Assembly: GCA_026874595.1 (NCBI GenBank)
Contig: CM049320.1
Location: 18,240,988 to 18,304,987, forward strand
Reading direction: 5' to 3'
DNA length: 64,000 nucleotides
Origin: Sipunculus nudus
Taxonomy: Eukaryota > Annelida > Sipuncula > Golfingiida > Sipunculidae
This document shows, piece by piece, positions 1-12,600 of this stretch (positions within the stretch are counted from its first letter, which is position 1; every line of letters starts with the position of its first letter). A program made the translations under genes and the position numbers. The notes beneath the pieces are model-generated. The model did no database searches and was not told the origin of the DNA. It saw nothing but the letters and a program-made list of their open reading frames with translations.

Positions 1-3000
1 AATAATAACTGAATATAAATCCCTACTCAAGAGAAGTTTTAAATAAATGCACTCAGAAAGAATGACAGGTGGACAGCTGAAGAGAAAATGAACACTGAGA
101 AAAGAAGATGCTGAAAGGTGAGTTTCATGATTTGACTCAAATTTAGGTAAAGAATTTGGCAGAAAATTTATTAAAAGCATTATAAAAGGATAAGAGGCAA
201 AACATAATAGACAGGCACAGTTATGAAAGAAAAAAAGAATGAAGGGAAGAAAAAAGAACAGGTAACAGAGAAAGGGAAAGGCAGAAATATCAAGATGAGT
301 TGATCTGGAGAATAGATCTGATTTGTCTCCCACTTGCATGTCATGTAAGGTTTTGAATACTGGAGGGAAATTTGGGAGAAACTTAATAGGACTAATGTAA
401 TATCAGTAATAAAGAATAATGTGTCTTTCACCTTTGAAACTGTGGCAAGATCATCTATGTTTGAACTTGACCTAGCCCTTCATGAGATGCAGGACTATGG
501 TGACTGCATGTGCTGGTTTATAATTGTTTCAAGTTACTGCGCTAGTATCATTTAACAGGATTACCTATATAGCCTTGAAATATGAATCAAAGTTATTTAT
601 ATTTGAACTTTCCTTGTTCTCTATGTGGTGCATCAATGGTGTGAGTATGGTGACTGTATGTCAATTTATTTTCATGCTAATACACCATATTTAAGACAGA
701 TAGGTGTTCGCAATTTCTCTGTCCCTGCTGACTATGTATTAGGTGAAGGCAGCTGACAAAGAAAATGCTTACAGGGACATAACCAGGAGCAAAATTATGC
801 CTGTTTTTTTCAAATTTTCAGTTCAGTTTTGCTTTATACAAAAGTTTTCCAGCAAAACCATCCCAGCACATACTCTCAGTACCTGGCATACGGCTGTTTA
901 ACACCTTCTTATGGCTCTGCATGTTGGTAAACACAGTCAAATGTGTCTGTTTACCATAACCAGGCCACCTGACAAGAGGTCCAACTGTGAGCTGCAACAC
1001 TTCATTTTTCAGCCAGCAGGAACATGTATTACATTTTTGGAACAATTTAGTCAGTGCATGCATCTCCTGATTGACATATGTTGTGGCCGGGTGATACACA
1101 CCCTATGTTTATGTTGACATCTGTGACTTTGCCAAATCCACTGTTTTTAACACTCGTCTACAGAAGTAGGCTAATGGTAATATTTTGGAATTAACAAATC
1201 TATTTGAAAGTGAAGAATCTATTTTTCATGTTAATTCAACATGCATTATACATGATTGGGTCCCTTTAAGAGAGAAAGTAGGAAAGAGAAAGATAAAACA
1301 GAATAGAGATAGGGGAAAATACCATAAAGCACCGTGAAGGATAGAGAGAAGGGGTAAATAAAATGTGATAAAGGGAGAGTGATGTGAAATGATTAAGACA
1401 AGGGGAGGGGATGTTAAGGTGCAAAGGAGGAAACCGCTAATAACAGACAGACAACAGATTTTGATGCAACAGAGAAGACCAACTAGTCAAGGGGTAGTGA
1501 GTGTCACACATTCTGTTATTTTATATGATCCTGCTCTTGAAAGAATCAACTATAGATAATTAAAGTAGTCATCTATGACTAATACCAAGGCATACCAAGT
1601 TTTTGACCCCAAAGTAAACATTCTGCCTTGAAATTGTGAAAATGACATCAATATGCAAATAGAGGCCTTTATTCAATAGAAGTAAGACAATTCTCTTGAT
1701 GTCTGTGGTTTATGTAAATTTAAAGAAAGTAATATCATTATTGCACAGCCTGAACATGGGAGTACTGACCTTGTATATTCTGGCTTGCAGAATATTCTTT
1801 TCCCAAAAGACCTGTAAAACATTTGTTCCTATAAACTGGTCTGATATCAGATTCAGTTGTGTATTTTTAGTTACGTGTGTGGATTGTATTTGGTGGTTTG
1901 ATAATTACAGTGTTGGGACACAGCAGGAACTGATTACAATTTTTTTCCAGGGGTGGGGTGGGGATCGGGGGTTCTCTGTGCTAATCTTCCCTGACCACAG
2001 TCTTTGCCACAAAGGTGTCTTCTTCAGTGAAGAGATACTGGATATGGACATTAAACCAAAAAGAGAGTGAAGACCAAGTTTGAAGTCAAATGAGATAGAC
2101 ATTGTTATTGATAACCCCCAACTTTACCTTTTCCTCTAGAGTTTAGTGCCTTACTGCTTTCCATATAAAGAAATTCAAACCTCTATGAAATCAGCTGTAT
2201 TAATTCACTGAGATTTCCATGAAGAAATTTGCCGGGAAGTAGGTTTTATTAGTTATGTGATATTTTTTTTCTTTTACAAATGATATAAACATACAAATGT
2301 GCTGCCAGGTGGAGCTACTGCACAGGTTTTATTAGTTACTGGATATTTTCTTTCTTTGAAAATGATATAAACATAAAAAAGTACTGCTAGGGGGAGGTAT
2401 TGCACAGGTTGGGATAAATAACAGCCAAACTGGTTAATATAACCATTAATTTTATCCTGCACCAACAAAAATCCTCACCACATGTATGTGACTACAGCTA
2501 TAGTGGATAGAGATCTTCTTCCTGTTATATATTTACTCCTAGACATTTTAGTTCAAGATGAAGCAGGAACAAATATAACAGTCAATCAGAAATATGACAG
2601 TAAGTTGTGGAAGAAAAGCACCCCAAAGAATGTGGATTCTGTGACTGGTACAGGGAACACAGTTAAACACTGAGTAATGGGATACTGATGACTGTGTACA
2701 TTCCATCATGTCTTAGTTTCTTTAAAAGTTTGCTTACAACAAGCACACTTGGAGAATGCTGTGATTCTTCAGACAGATTCAAAATTCTTCAGAGATCTGA
2801 CTCGCAGAATGAGTATTAACAGACTCCTTTTGTTGGCAACCCTTTATTGAAGATTGAGCTCTATACACAGTAAACCTCATCTATAAATGAACAACATTTA
2901 TTTTGTATTTAAGGAAAATATAGTGATAATAGGTTCATAAATGCCAGGTTATCCATATGATCTGGAATTTCTTATCAACTGGTTGTAACTTTGGTTGGGC

Positions 3001-3758
3001 CGGTATTCATGTGGAGAGAGAGAGTGAGAGCGAGCTATAGAGAGCAAGAGAGAGAGATTGGTTTCTTTGACATATCCTGATGCATTCTTGGTCGTTTTGC
3101 AAGTGGCTCAAGTGCACTAAACATTGAGATTGTTATTAATGTACTTTAAATGTTACAATTGCTGGCACAAAAAATAAATCATACATCCTGCAATCATCAT
3201 GGAAAAAAAACACTGGAAAATCAATTTTTAGCTTGGCATATATTGTTGACTATATGAAGACACTTGCTGTACAGCATTATACAGGGTTATATGATAATAA
3301 AATAGGACTTGGGACATGTTTGTTGACCATGTCTTTCTCTGCAGGAGACAGCTTCGTTATTGTTAAAAGCTATGCTGGAAACTCCTCCCTAACAATGATA
3401 CCTTGATATCAACAGATCAGGACAACACAGTGGTAATACATCCCAGTAAAGTTACAGTAAGCCTAAGACAACATGGGGGTAAGCCAGGACACAGCGGGTA
3501 AAGCCCGCTTGAGCTATCCTGATACCAGAGGCAATAAACAGAAAATCTGGTATGTTAGGAGAGTAACCAACACTCTCAATGCAAGGCTCCTTCAGCTGCA
3601 ACAGGTGTTGTCTGATAGTTGTATATCAGTTTAGCCACTAAATTTAACTAGCAACACAACATTTTAACTAGCAACAAAATAGCAGAACTTATGGTGCTAT
3701 CCCAACAACATATTATAACTTAACTTTTTACAAAAGCAGTGTTGCAAATGTAATACAA
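1..3758. other. No gene recognised; purine-rich tracts
   Basis: Open frames here are short, overlap on both strands and lack paired splice sites or domains. Purine-rich strand-asymmetric stretches lie at about 215-290 and 1266-1432, and a GA-rich low-complexity run at 3013-3057. Confidence 0.6.
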
Positions 3759-4969
3759 GTGACCCATGGGTCATGACGCTCAGCTGACTGGGAAGAGATT
3801 CGCAAAAGGAAATTTTATCATCTGAATGGTAGTATATACCCATTCAACTGAAGCATCAAACAGATTAACTAACAGGCCAAGAATGTGTCTGTATTAATAT
3901 ATATCAAAAATAGAGAAAAAATGCGTGAACTTTAAAAAAAAATACAGATGGCTCCACCAGTCTGCAGAAACTAATAAAAACACTTAATGGTCAATATCCA
4001 TGTAAAGAATCATGGTGATCTCTACATTAGTTGTTCAGATACTTCAGCTTTTGTATCAAATTTTCCATTATTCTGAGGAATGCTTTGGAGTCCTATAGCT
4101 TGAAGGATATGGGTAACAGAGACCTAATTTCAGGTTTCCACAGACACTTTTCATGGGCCTCCTTGCATGACAAGAATGATGATTCTAGGTCCAGTTGTAA
4201 CAATTTGTGCCACGTTAACAGATGACACCATCCTTTAAGGTTTCAAAAATAGAGAAAAAAATCGAAAAATTGAATAAAATATAGGTGGCACCACCAGTCT
4301 GCAGAAATTGATGAAACACTCCATAATCAATATCCATGCAAAGAATCATGGTGATCTCTGCATTAGTTGTTCAGATACTTCAGCTTTTGTATCAAATTGT
4401 CCATTATTCTGAGGGATACTTCGGAGTCTTATAGCTTGAAGGATATGGGAAACAGAGACCTAATTTCAGGTTTCCACAGGCACTTTTCATAGGTCTCTCA
4501 CTGTGTCAAGAATAGATTCTAGGTCCAGTCTTTCTGATTTGTGCCCTGTTAACAGATGTTCACATTTTTAAAAGTCTCAAAAATTGAGAAAAAAATTCGT
4601 AAAAAAATCGAAAAATACAGGTGGCGCCACCAGTCTGCAGAAACTGATGAAACATCTCATGATCAATATGTATGCCAAAAATCATGACCATCAGTGATGT
4701 AGTTAATGAGATATTGAAGTTTTTGTATGAAATTTTTGACTATTCTGGGGGGTACTTAGGGGCCAATAGTTCAAAGAATATGGGTAACAGAGACCTAATT
4801 TCTGGTTTCCAAGGAGATTTTTTATGGACCTTTCAGAATGTCAAGTTACAAGATTCTAGGTCCAGCGGTTACGATTTGTGCCTGGTTAACAGACAGACAG
4901 ACGGACAGACAGACAGACGGTCAAAGAGTGATCGCTATAGCTCAGATGACTTTCAGTCAGCTGAGCTAA
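3759..4969 (+). mobile_element. Pearl-like modular element 1 (three core units)
   Basis: The left end (GACCCATGGGTC, then GACGCTCAGCTG) matches those at 28124 and 61085. Three tandem core units start at 3906, 4245 and 4579 (periods 339 and 334). They share landmarks such as CCACCAGTCTGCAGAAA, ATGGGTAACAGAGACCTAAT and GATTCTAGGTCCAG. A tetranucleotide ACAG/ACGG run (4892-4920) follows, then a right end with a 13-bp-stem hairpin (AGCTCAGATGACT / AGTCAGCTGAGCT). Left flank, tandem cores, tetranucleotide microsatellite and right flank is the pearl/Helitron-like plan known from bivalves, which supports a non-autonomous, probably rolling-circle origin. No protein is encoded; frames inside are chance. 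Confidence 0.65.
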
Positions 4970-7900
4970 TAATTTTCAAACATTTTCAAACATTTTCATC
5001 TACTTTTTAAGAATATTTATTAAAAGTCTTCATTTTTAAGATACACATATAAAGTAAAACCAACAACATAACCACATTAGGAAATCTGAATATCATATTA
5101 CTACCACCAAAATTTCCCTTTTGACAATTAGGTTATCATATAGTGGGGAGAGAACTGGCTATCTTTGCAAGGTGGCTTTGTTAGCAGGGTAACCTGCAGA
5201 TGTTTTTTTACTGTATAATGTTTGCAAAATCTCATTATGTAAGTATTCTTGAGTGTCTGATGAAACAAAATCTTTACTAAACAGAAGTCTACAGGACTTG
5301 CAGAAATGAGGTATATATAGAGTTGTGGTAGCTGCCCAAGGATGCAGTAAATAATGCTATTGACATCACAGTAATTAGGATAATAGATTAAATATAGACA
5401 ATCAGCAACAGGGAATGAAAATATAAGTAAAACCTTTTACAAACATAACAAATTAAATAATTTACTGCTACTTCTTGTAATTGCCTAATGAATGTCTGAC
5501 AATATAGTAATGTTTATAGGGGGCCCAAGTGGATCAGGAGGTCACAGAACGCATCCAGTGATGTCAGTATCTCACTTATACAATTATGATTTGTGTAATA
5601 CACATGACTGTGATATATGCTATAATTGTTCTCAGAATTTGTTACATAATAAGTGGTCTTATCCAGCTCTTGTCAGTCTCTTGGTGGTGCACTATAGTGT
5701 ATTCCACATTAAAACATGATCTGGTTGCGTCTGTTCACTAAATTTAATGTAAACATGTCCTTGGTGTAAAGCAAACTGACTTTTTATATCCATTATGTTT
5801 ACACAAATTTCACCTAATTATTGTAGCCTTTCACTGGATGATTAATCTAAAAACGAGAAAGAAAGTTTCAACTGATTTGGAATATGTGAAATGTGTGGGT
5901 TGGAAGCTGCCATTCATGTTAATAGAAAATAGCATGCATTCCATCATTTGAGCATACAAAACAAATATTCACCTCTAGTAATCTCCATCTGAAATTGTAT
6001 TATGTAATTGCAAATAAAAGGTCACCTGGTATGCTGCCTTTACTTTACACATTTATCAAGCACTCAGGTATGTAACTACTGGTTTATTCAACAGGAATTT
6101 ATTACATAACTAAAGGGGCATTTCCTTCTTGTACATTATGATGACATAAAGTTACCTGCCATTCAGATTTATAGCATCAGTTTTATGCAGATATCCACTG
6201 ACTCATTATGTAAGCTGAAGTGCACTACCACTAGAGTATGTTATATATAGTCCCTCAAGCTTCTTATTTATCAAAATATTCTGAATTTATTAGGTCCCAT
6301 AATATTTTATTGTAGCAATAGAACTCTTATATCACCCATCTGACAGGGTGGATCATAAATTACATTTTATTTATGACTACCTAGTTTATTATGTTACATA
6401 TACTGTAAAACTGTTGAGTATTTATTATACAAGAACAGCTGCAGGAATATTCAAAACAACCTGTTTTGGATAACCCCTTGGAAATCCAAGAATGTTAAGC
6501 CTATAAAGCATAAAAATCTAACATAGCCATCCAGAACTTGAAAGATTCATTGATATTAATCATATCAGGTCAACTGGTATCCTATGATAACTGTTGGATG
6601 AGGAAGTGATCATCACCAAAGCGTTCCTCCAGCTTCTACTAGGAAGATCCAAGTCTTATGGCCACCATTCTCACTTTTAAACTTCCATGGGAGTACTTTC
6701 CTCTCACATTTTCTTGCTCTTTTTCAACCCTTGACCTTACAAAAATATGGAAACCATTCATGGGGGTTGCCATTTTTGTACACACAAAAACATGGATGTC
6801 ACAATCAAGTGACATGTCACAATTAAGCATATACCGGTAGTGTTTATTAATGGCTATGACTGGAATTTTATTCCATTCAAACTAATAATCAGTTTAAGGA
6901 ATAGAGTCATATAAAAATATAAAATCACAAATATAATGGATCTTTTTTCTGATAATCTTATCACACAAATAATTTCAATATTCTACTGATAAACACAAAT
7001 TGGTGTCCTTCACTGTAAACCATAGCCTGAGAGGGAAAGAAAACCCATCAGTTTAAAGATAAGAGAGCAGGATAAAGAGCCAGCTGACCCAAACAAATAC
7101 CTGCAGCAAGTATGTCAGGAGCGGAAATGCCAGAGTGGACCACCCTGTCACCTCATGCAGGCAATGCTTAAAGACTGATTACTCAAACGAGTCTCTGCTA
7201 CTGTGTCCTGGGAGAGGATTGAGCCTAATTTACTGATAGCAAAATCTATACACTGAAAATCTATACACTGAAAATATTTTTGGATCATGATTAAAAATAT
7301 CAATTTATGAAAATGTCACCAAAAGTAGCCCTGGACACTTACTGAGGAAACAATTAATTAACATCTTAAAACCATATGTTTTTGAAAGCCCTATATTTTT
7401 TAGCTGATGATCTGTTTATGAGCATGCACAGTAAGTCGGTAACATGATAAATTTATTAATCATACTTGGTACATAACACATGTCGCAGAATAGATGCAGT
7501 GCAGGTTCACTACTAAATTATATGGGTTTAAAGTTTTCCATTGTGCCTAATTAGCACTAAGACTAGGTCCTTTTATTTTTGCAGTTGTGTTGGTAAAAAA
7601 AAATATTTCCAGAAGGGCATTCAAAAATTAATATTGCACTAGGTACTCTTTCCACTTGACTCAGAGACCAGTAAGCCCACTTTGTATTTTGGAACACAAT
7701 GCCAGAGGGACATTACTCAGCTGTTTTCAGCTTGCTCAGATCGACCAGAATTTGACCCTGGCAGCCTGGGACAGCCTGTTACCTCATGTTAGTACTGGGG
7801 GATTATGGCATGCAGCACGTAGCTGTCAACTATATAAGCACTTAAAGAAAAGAAAAACAATCCAAGCGGTAAGTGGTTTCTTGTTCAAGGACATGTATGT

Positions 7901-8059
7901 AAGCACTCAGGAAACAATATAAATCAACTGTTAGGGAGATTGATTGTGGTATCTCTCATTTTATTCATACCAATACTTCATAAAAAAAAAAGTTTTATTT
8001 TCATCTCAGGCTGTCCTTACATATAAGAAAAAAATATAAAAGTTTTAAAGATATTTACA
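4970..8059. other. No gene recognised
   Basis: AT-rich sequence with short chance frames. A GC-richer patch near 7090-7210 and the 7656-7868 frame followed by a gtaagt were examined; neither shows an acceptor, a domain or a partner exon. A 16-bp direct repeat (ctatacactgaaaatc) occurs at about 7248-7279. Confidence 0.55.
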
Positions 8060-8300
8060 TTTCAATAATAGTCACTATAGTCACTAATCTGATGTAAATG
8101 TTTCGAGTACAACTTCAATCATCTGACAATATGACCAGCATAACTCCACTAACCTGACAATCTTCATAGCTTAATCCACTTATCTGACAACATTTGATTA
8201 CCACACTTATCTGGTCCTCTTTGCAGTACCCCACTTATCTGACAATCTTTGCCATATAGCCCCCCCTATAATCTGACAATCTTTGACAATCACCTTGCAT
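8060..8300. repeat. Decayed minisatellite built on CCACTTATCTGACAAT
   Basis: The phrase (c)cactwatctgacaatctttg recurs about six times with irregular spacing of roughly 35-40 bp and many substitutions. It looks like an old tandem array. Confidence 0.5.
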
Positions 8301-9436
8301 CATAGGGTTAGTTGGTTGACTATGTTGAGCCAATTTGTTTAGTTTTCCACTCATAAACAATTTTATCTTCTAGAGTAAATTGGAACTATGTCAAAATCTG
8401 ATTGTGATTTATTTCAAAGCTGGACCAGGCACTGCTTCACCAACTGGTCTATTCAAACACCAGCATATAGGAATCATTATTGTCAGTTTGGTTGGACAAA
8501 TGGGTGATCAGTCCAGATTTTGGATCTGGGCCTTGACCTGTGCATATATTTGTGTATACATATATGTCTGTCTGTACCAGGTATCCAGGCTGGTTCAAAA
8601 CAGCCAGATACTTGTGCTGTTTATGGTCTCATGAACAGTACTGTGGCAGTGCTGTTACCATTGGCTGTAAAACCAGGGACAGACCTGATAAACAATGGTC
8701 TTAGCCTGTCAGTCATACCCCTTATTCAAGGTCCTGTACCCGTCTGTTTATACTGGCTGCAGTAAACTGTGAAAGAATCCCTGCAGATAGCTACTTTAAA
8801 ATAAGAATTCTGGAATGTTCTTGCTATGTAGAGCTACTTTAAAATAAAAATTTAGGAATGTGCTTTCAGCGGGTTATTTACTCCCTGTTTGGTGCTACAT
8901 TAAAATTAAAAATTGTGTAGACCTTCATGAGGAGCGCAACATGCATGCTACCTATTTCTTTCTTAGTACAGAGTTAGGAGGAGAAAATGGCTTCAACCTT
9001 GCTAATCTTTCAGTCAGCACATAAGACACTGAAAGATATCTTTCACTTTACAAATTTCATTTCAATGACCTTCTAAAGGAACGTGAGTAACACCATAACA
9101 AAATACTTTGACTTGACTCCAAAATAAAATTTTTTTAGGAAGTTATGTATTTTTCTGTGTTTGCTCATCCACCAGGAATGTTCTTGTCATGTAGATTTTG
9201 AAACAAAACAGAGTTGAGTATTATCTTATTAAACTTCACTCTGCTGCTGATGCCATAACATTTTTCCCATCTGTAAGTCTGTGCCAAGGCAGATTATAAC
9301 TGCCTAATAAAATGCCTATATGGAGAAATATGGTAATCACAGCACAGAAGATTTTGTTTTCCCCTGTATTATTAAAATTATGTGATAGCTGGTCTAGTCT
9401 GAATGATACTAGCAATGTTTGCAATGTAAGTTTGCT
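8301..9436. other. No gene recognised upstream of the secreted-protein gene
   Basis: No exon or repeat was identified. The overlapping frames at 8380-8765 have no domain or splice context. A repeated phrase 'agctactttaaaataa' occurs at 8789 and 8832. Confidence 0.5.
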
Positions 9437-9446
9437 TTTATAATAA
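9437..9446 (+). promoter_or_regulatory. TATA-like element upstream of exon 1
   Basis: TTTATAATAA sits about 65 nt before the ATG at 9508. That would put a transcription start near 9465-9475 with a 5' UTR of 30-40 nt. AT-rich surroundings make chance matches common, so this rests mainly on its position. Confidence 0.28.
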
Positions 9447-9507
9447 TGCTGTCAACCAAACCTCAATATTTCTCTATGGTTAAAAATTCAAACAGCAATC
9501 TGATGTC

Positions 9508-9667
9508 ATGAAATTTGATCCATCAAGTATCATCTTAATAACTGTCCTTCTTCTTGTACTGTTGAATGTCATCACCAATGAGGAACTAAGATTTGATGGG
9601 CATCATGAGTGTAACAATGTGTACAACAGTTATATGTCAATCCTGATACTGTATGACACCTGGAAAG
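9508..9667 (+). CDS. Exon 1 (coding): signal peptide and start of mature protein
   Basis: The ATG at 9508 opens 53 codons plus one base and stops at a good donor, AAAG|gtaatg. The hydrophobic run IILITVLLLVLL is a clear signal-peptide core. An upstream in-frame TAA supports this ATG as the start. The exon ends in phase 1, which fits the GA that opens exon 2 and makes a glycine codon across the junction. An unseen symmetrical 1/1 exon between exons 1 and 2 cannot be excluded. Confidence 0.6.
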
Positions 9668-12600
9668 GTAATGGCACAGTCTAAATACAAACACTTACAA
9701 CATTAAAGGTGAACATTATCTCAATTCCATTCTTGTGGGTACTGAAAAGCATATCATTTTACATGATTATGCATTCCATTAATTATCACGCATTACATTA
9801 AAAGCATTTCAAATTAGTGTTTCTATGATGTTACATCTTAAGTCACATATCTTAAAACCAGGATCCATGGCACTGTAAGGTCATACAACCCTTACATTAA
9901 GTTTGCATCTGGTTACATATTGTATTTCTAGACTGCATGACCTATCGTTTTCCTTTTTAAGGACATCACACTCTGGGACTTGGTGTACATGTGTCCTTTC
10001 TTTTGTTCTTTTAGTACACCTATGTAACACTCATCAAACACAGGTATTATTTTACAGTAATTAACCTATACTTCTTTTATTAGAGAAAATGCATAAAATC
10101 ATACTGAATGCATCCTCACATTATTATTATTAAGCACTGCAGATCTTGTATAAGTTGGATTGATGGTGTAAATTAATCCTTGCACACATGCAGTTGCAAC
10201 ATTTAAGTTTACACCTCTCATACACCATTCCCTCATACCAGGACCTCTTGCAAAGATCTTAGCCTCAAGGGTTTACTCTTTACACTCATGTATGAACATT
10301 TGGACAATGTATGCTGTGGTTGCCTATTAGTAAGCCAGGGTTTTAATTTCACAATATTCACGAATGGGAAATAATCACAAATATGTTTGCGAACAACTAA
10401 AGTATGAACAAGAGGGTCTGACATCCGCACAAATGGATTATAGTTATCACACCTCTAGAAACATGGTTGGTTATTTGAACAACCTAATCTGTGGATGCTA
10501 TCCGAACTAGCTCATCTAAACCATGCAATAATAATGGTCACACCATTGACTGTGCAATAATAAAAGTCAAACCATTGACTGTGACACAAGTCATAATACA
10601 AGACTATTACAGAAAAGAGTGGGGTATTGTGAGATTATTATTTTATTATAAATGCCAAAATATTGCACTTCGATTTCATAGGTTCTGGTGTGATCGCAAA
10701 AATAAAGTCCTCATAATGATCAAAATAAAGAAATCACGAAATTTCAGCCTCGCAAATATGAAACCAATCACAGTATATATAGCCATGCTGGGTTTGGAAT
10801 GGACATGACTGCTATATACAAGGGTTTTACATGTATTGCTTCTAATGATGGTATCTAACCCAATGTCAATTATAGTTTGTCTTGGTGCAAGCCTGAAATT
10901 TTATTTTTAACTTAAACTACCTTATTTCTACATCAGCAGTTTGGACATTTTACACAACTTCAGCTCTGGCTGCTATGGTTGAGCTGTTCCAGCTTCTGGT
11001 CCTGCAAGGCAGTCCCTGGGTGGGCTGTCCCTATCAGTTTTTCCAGCAGCTGATTTCAGAACCCAGTAAAGCTTGCCCAGTGAGGTACAGGCCAGCGCTG
11101 TGGTCTATTTGCTTATCAGGACATGTGGACAAGCGTCCCCAATACTGACTTCAGGAAATGTACATCTTGCGTCCTCTTTGTACCCGGATATGACATATGG
11201 CGTCAAAATTAAAGGATCAGCGGGGAGGCCATACCCTGAATGATCTGTCTTGGGCTCATCTTATCATGATCCACGTGATCCTGAAACATCTCTGTACCAG
11301 ATCCTCATGTAGTGCTGACCCTAACACATAATCACTGAACATAAATTTTCATGTCCCTGGATTCATTTGACTTTTGTAAACAGAGATGTTATTTTTTGGC
11401 AAACTTTGTTTATACATTCAGGAATTATTAGTTTTCAAGTTAGGGTCATATTTTAATGGCTAATACATAATTTTTGAGGTCCCAGACAAGTTTTTTCATA
11501 TTTAATGTTTGATTATTTGTAATAAAAGGTGTTAATCATTTTATCTAACATAAAATGCTAATACTTTTCATTTGTAAATACATCTTTACCTCAAAATATA
11601 AACCTTTTATAATAAAATTATATAAACCATTACATACTCTGCAGATGAGTTTGTCCACATTGCAACCCTTATGAGTATCATAATTATAGAACTATCTTCC
11701 ACATCTTGATCAAAGGTCTAGGTGTATTAAACAAAACTCAGTTGTTTCAAAAAAATAGTTTCAGATGTTTGAAACAACCCAGAGGGACAAAAATGGATGG
11801 GGTATTGTGGGATTTATTTCTATTTTTTTTATTAATAGAAATAATGGCTTACTTAGATTTTATAGGTAATGTGACAATCACAAAAATGAAACTCTCACAA
11901 AATGTTCAAAATGAAGAAATCACAAAATTTCAGTCTTGCAAATATAAAGCCAACCACAGTGACATAACAGGACTCTTGCTGATGAGCTTGTCCAAATTGT
12001 TGGTCATGCATGTCAGGACCAGCGTTTAGCAGGTCAGCTTCTACGACCTGATCAAAGGTGGTGGTTTATAAACAAAACTGAGGTGTTTGAAAAGTCGTGG
12101 GTCCCGTTACAACAGTAACAAAACTGTAACATCAGAACACCTGGGTGGATGGTGCCTACCATAACTCACCAGCACCTCTGGCCCTGATTGAGAGATGATC
12201 TGTTGGCCACAGTGTTGCCCGCTTCATGCTGCTTGACTGCCAGTGGCTGAAATAACAGTCAGGGCAGCCAGGTAGGACATCACCATCTGTGTCTGGTAAC
12301 TGTGGCTTCAATGTATCAGTCAGGTGCCAAACTCACCACACTGACAGATGGTCACTGTCTGTGGGCATTACCTATTGTATGTTTGCAGAATCTATGTTAA
12401 GCACTTATCTAATCATCATTTTTAAAGTACAAATAAATGTAAGCATTATTATTATTATCATTATTCATAGATTTCTCTCAATTTCTTATTCAACCCATTT
12501 GAGCCTTTTATCCTAGGTATCTAAAACTGAACTATATGGATGACAAAATGAATACAAAACTAATGAAAGCCATGATAATTAAAAAGACTATACCATTCAT

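Noticed and set aside
4031-5010. Two plus-strand open frames (64 and 112 codons) that share sequence
   Set aside because: Both lie in the tandem core units of pearl-like element 1; their similarity comes from the repeat, and the second runs into the microsatellite.
7656-7868. Plus-strand frame ending at a gtaagt
   Set aside because: No acceptor or phase partner was found and no domain is evident; it may be part of an old repeat.
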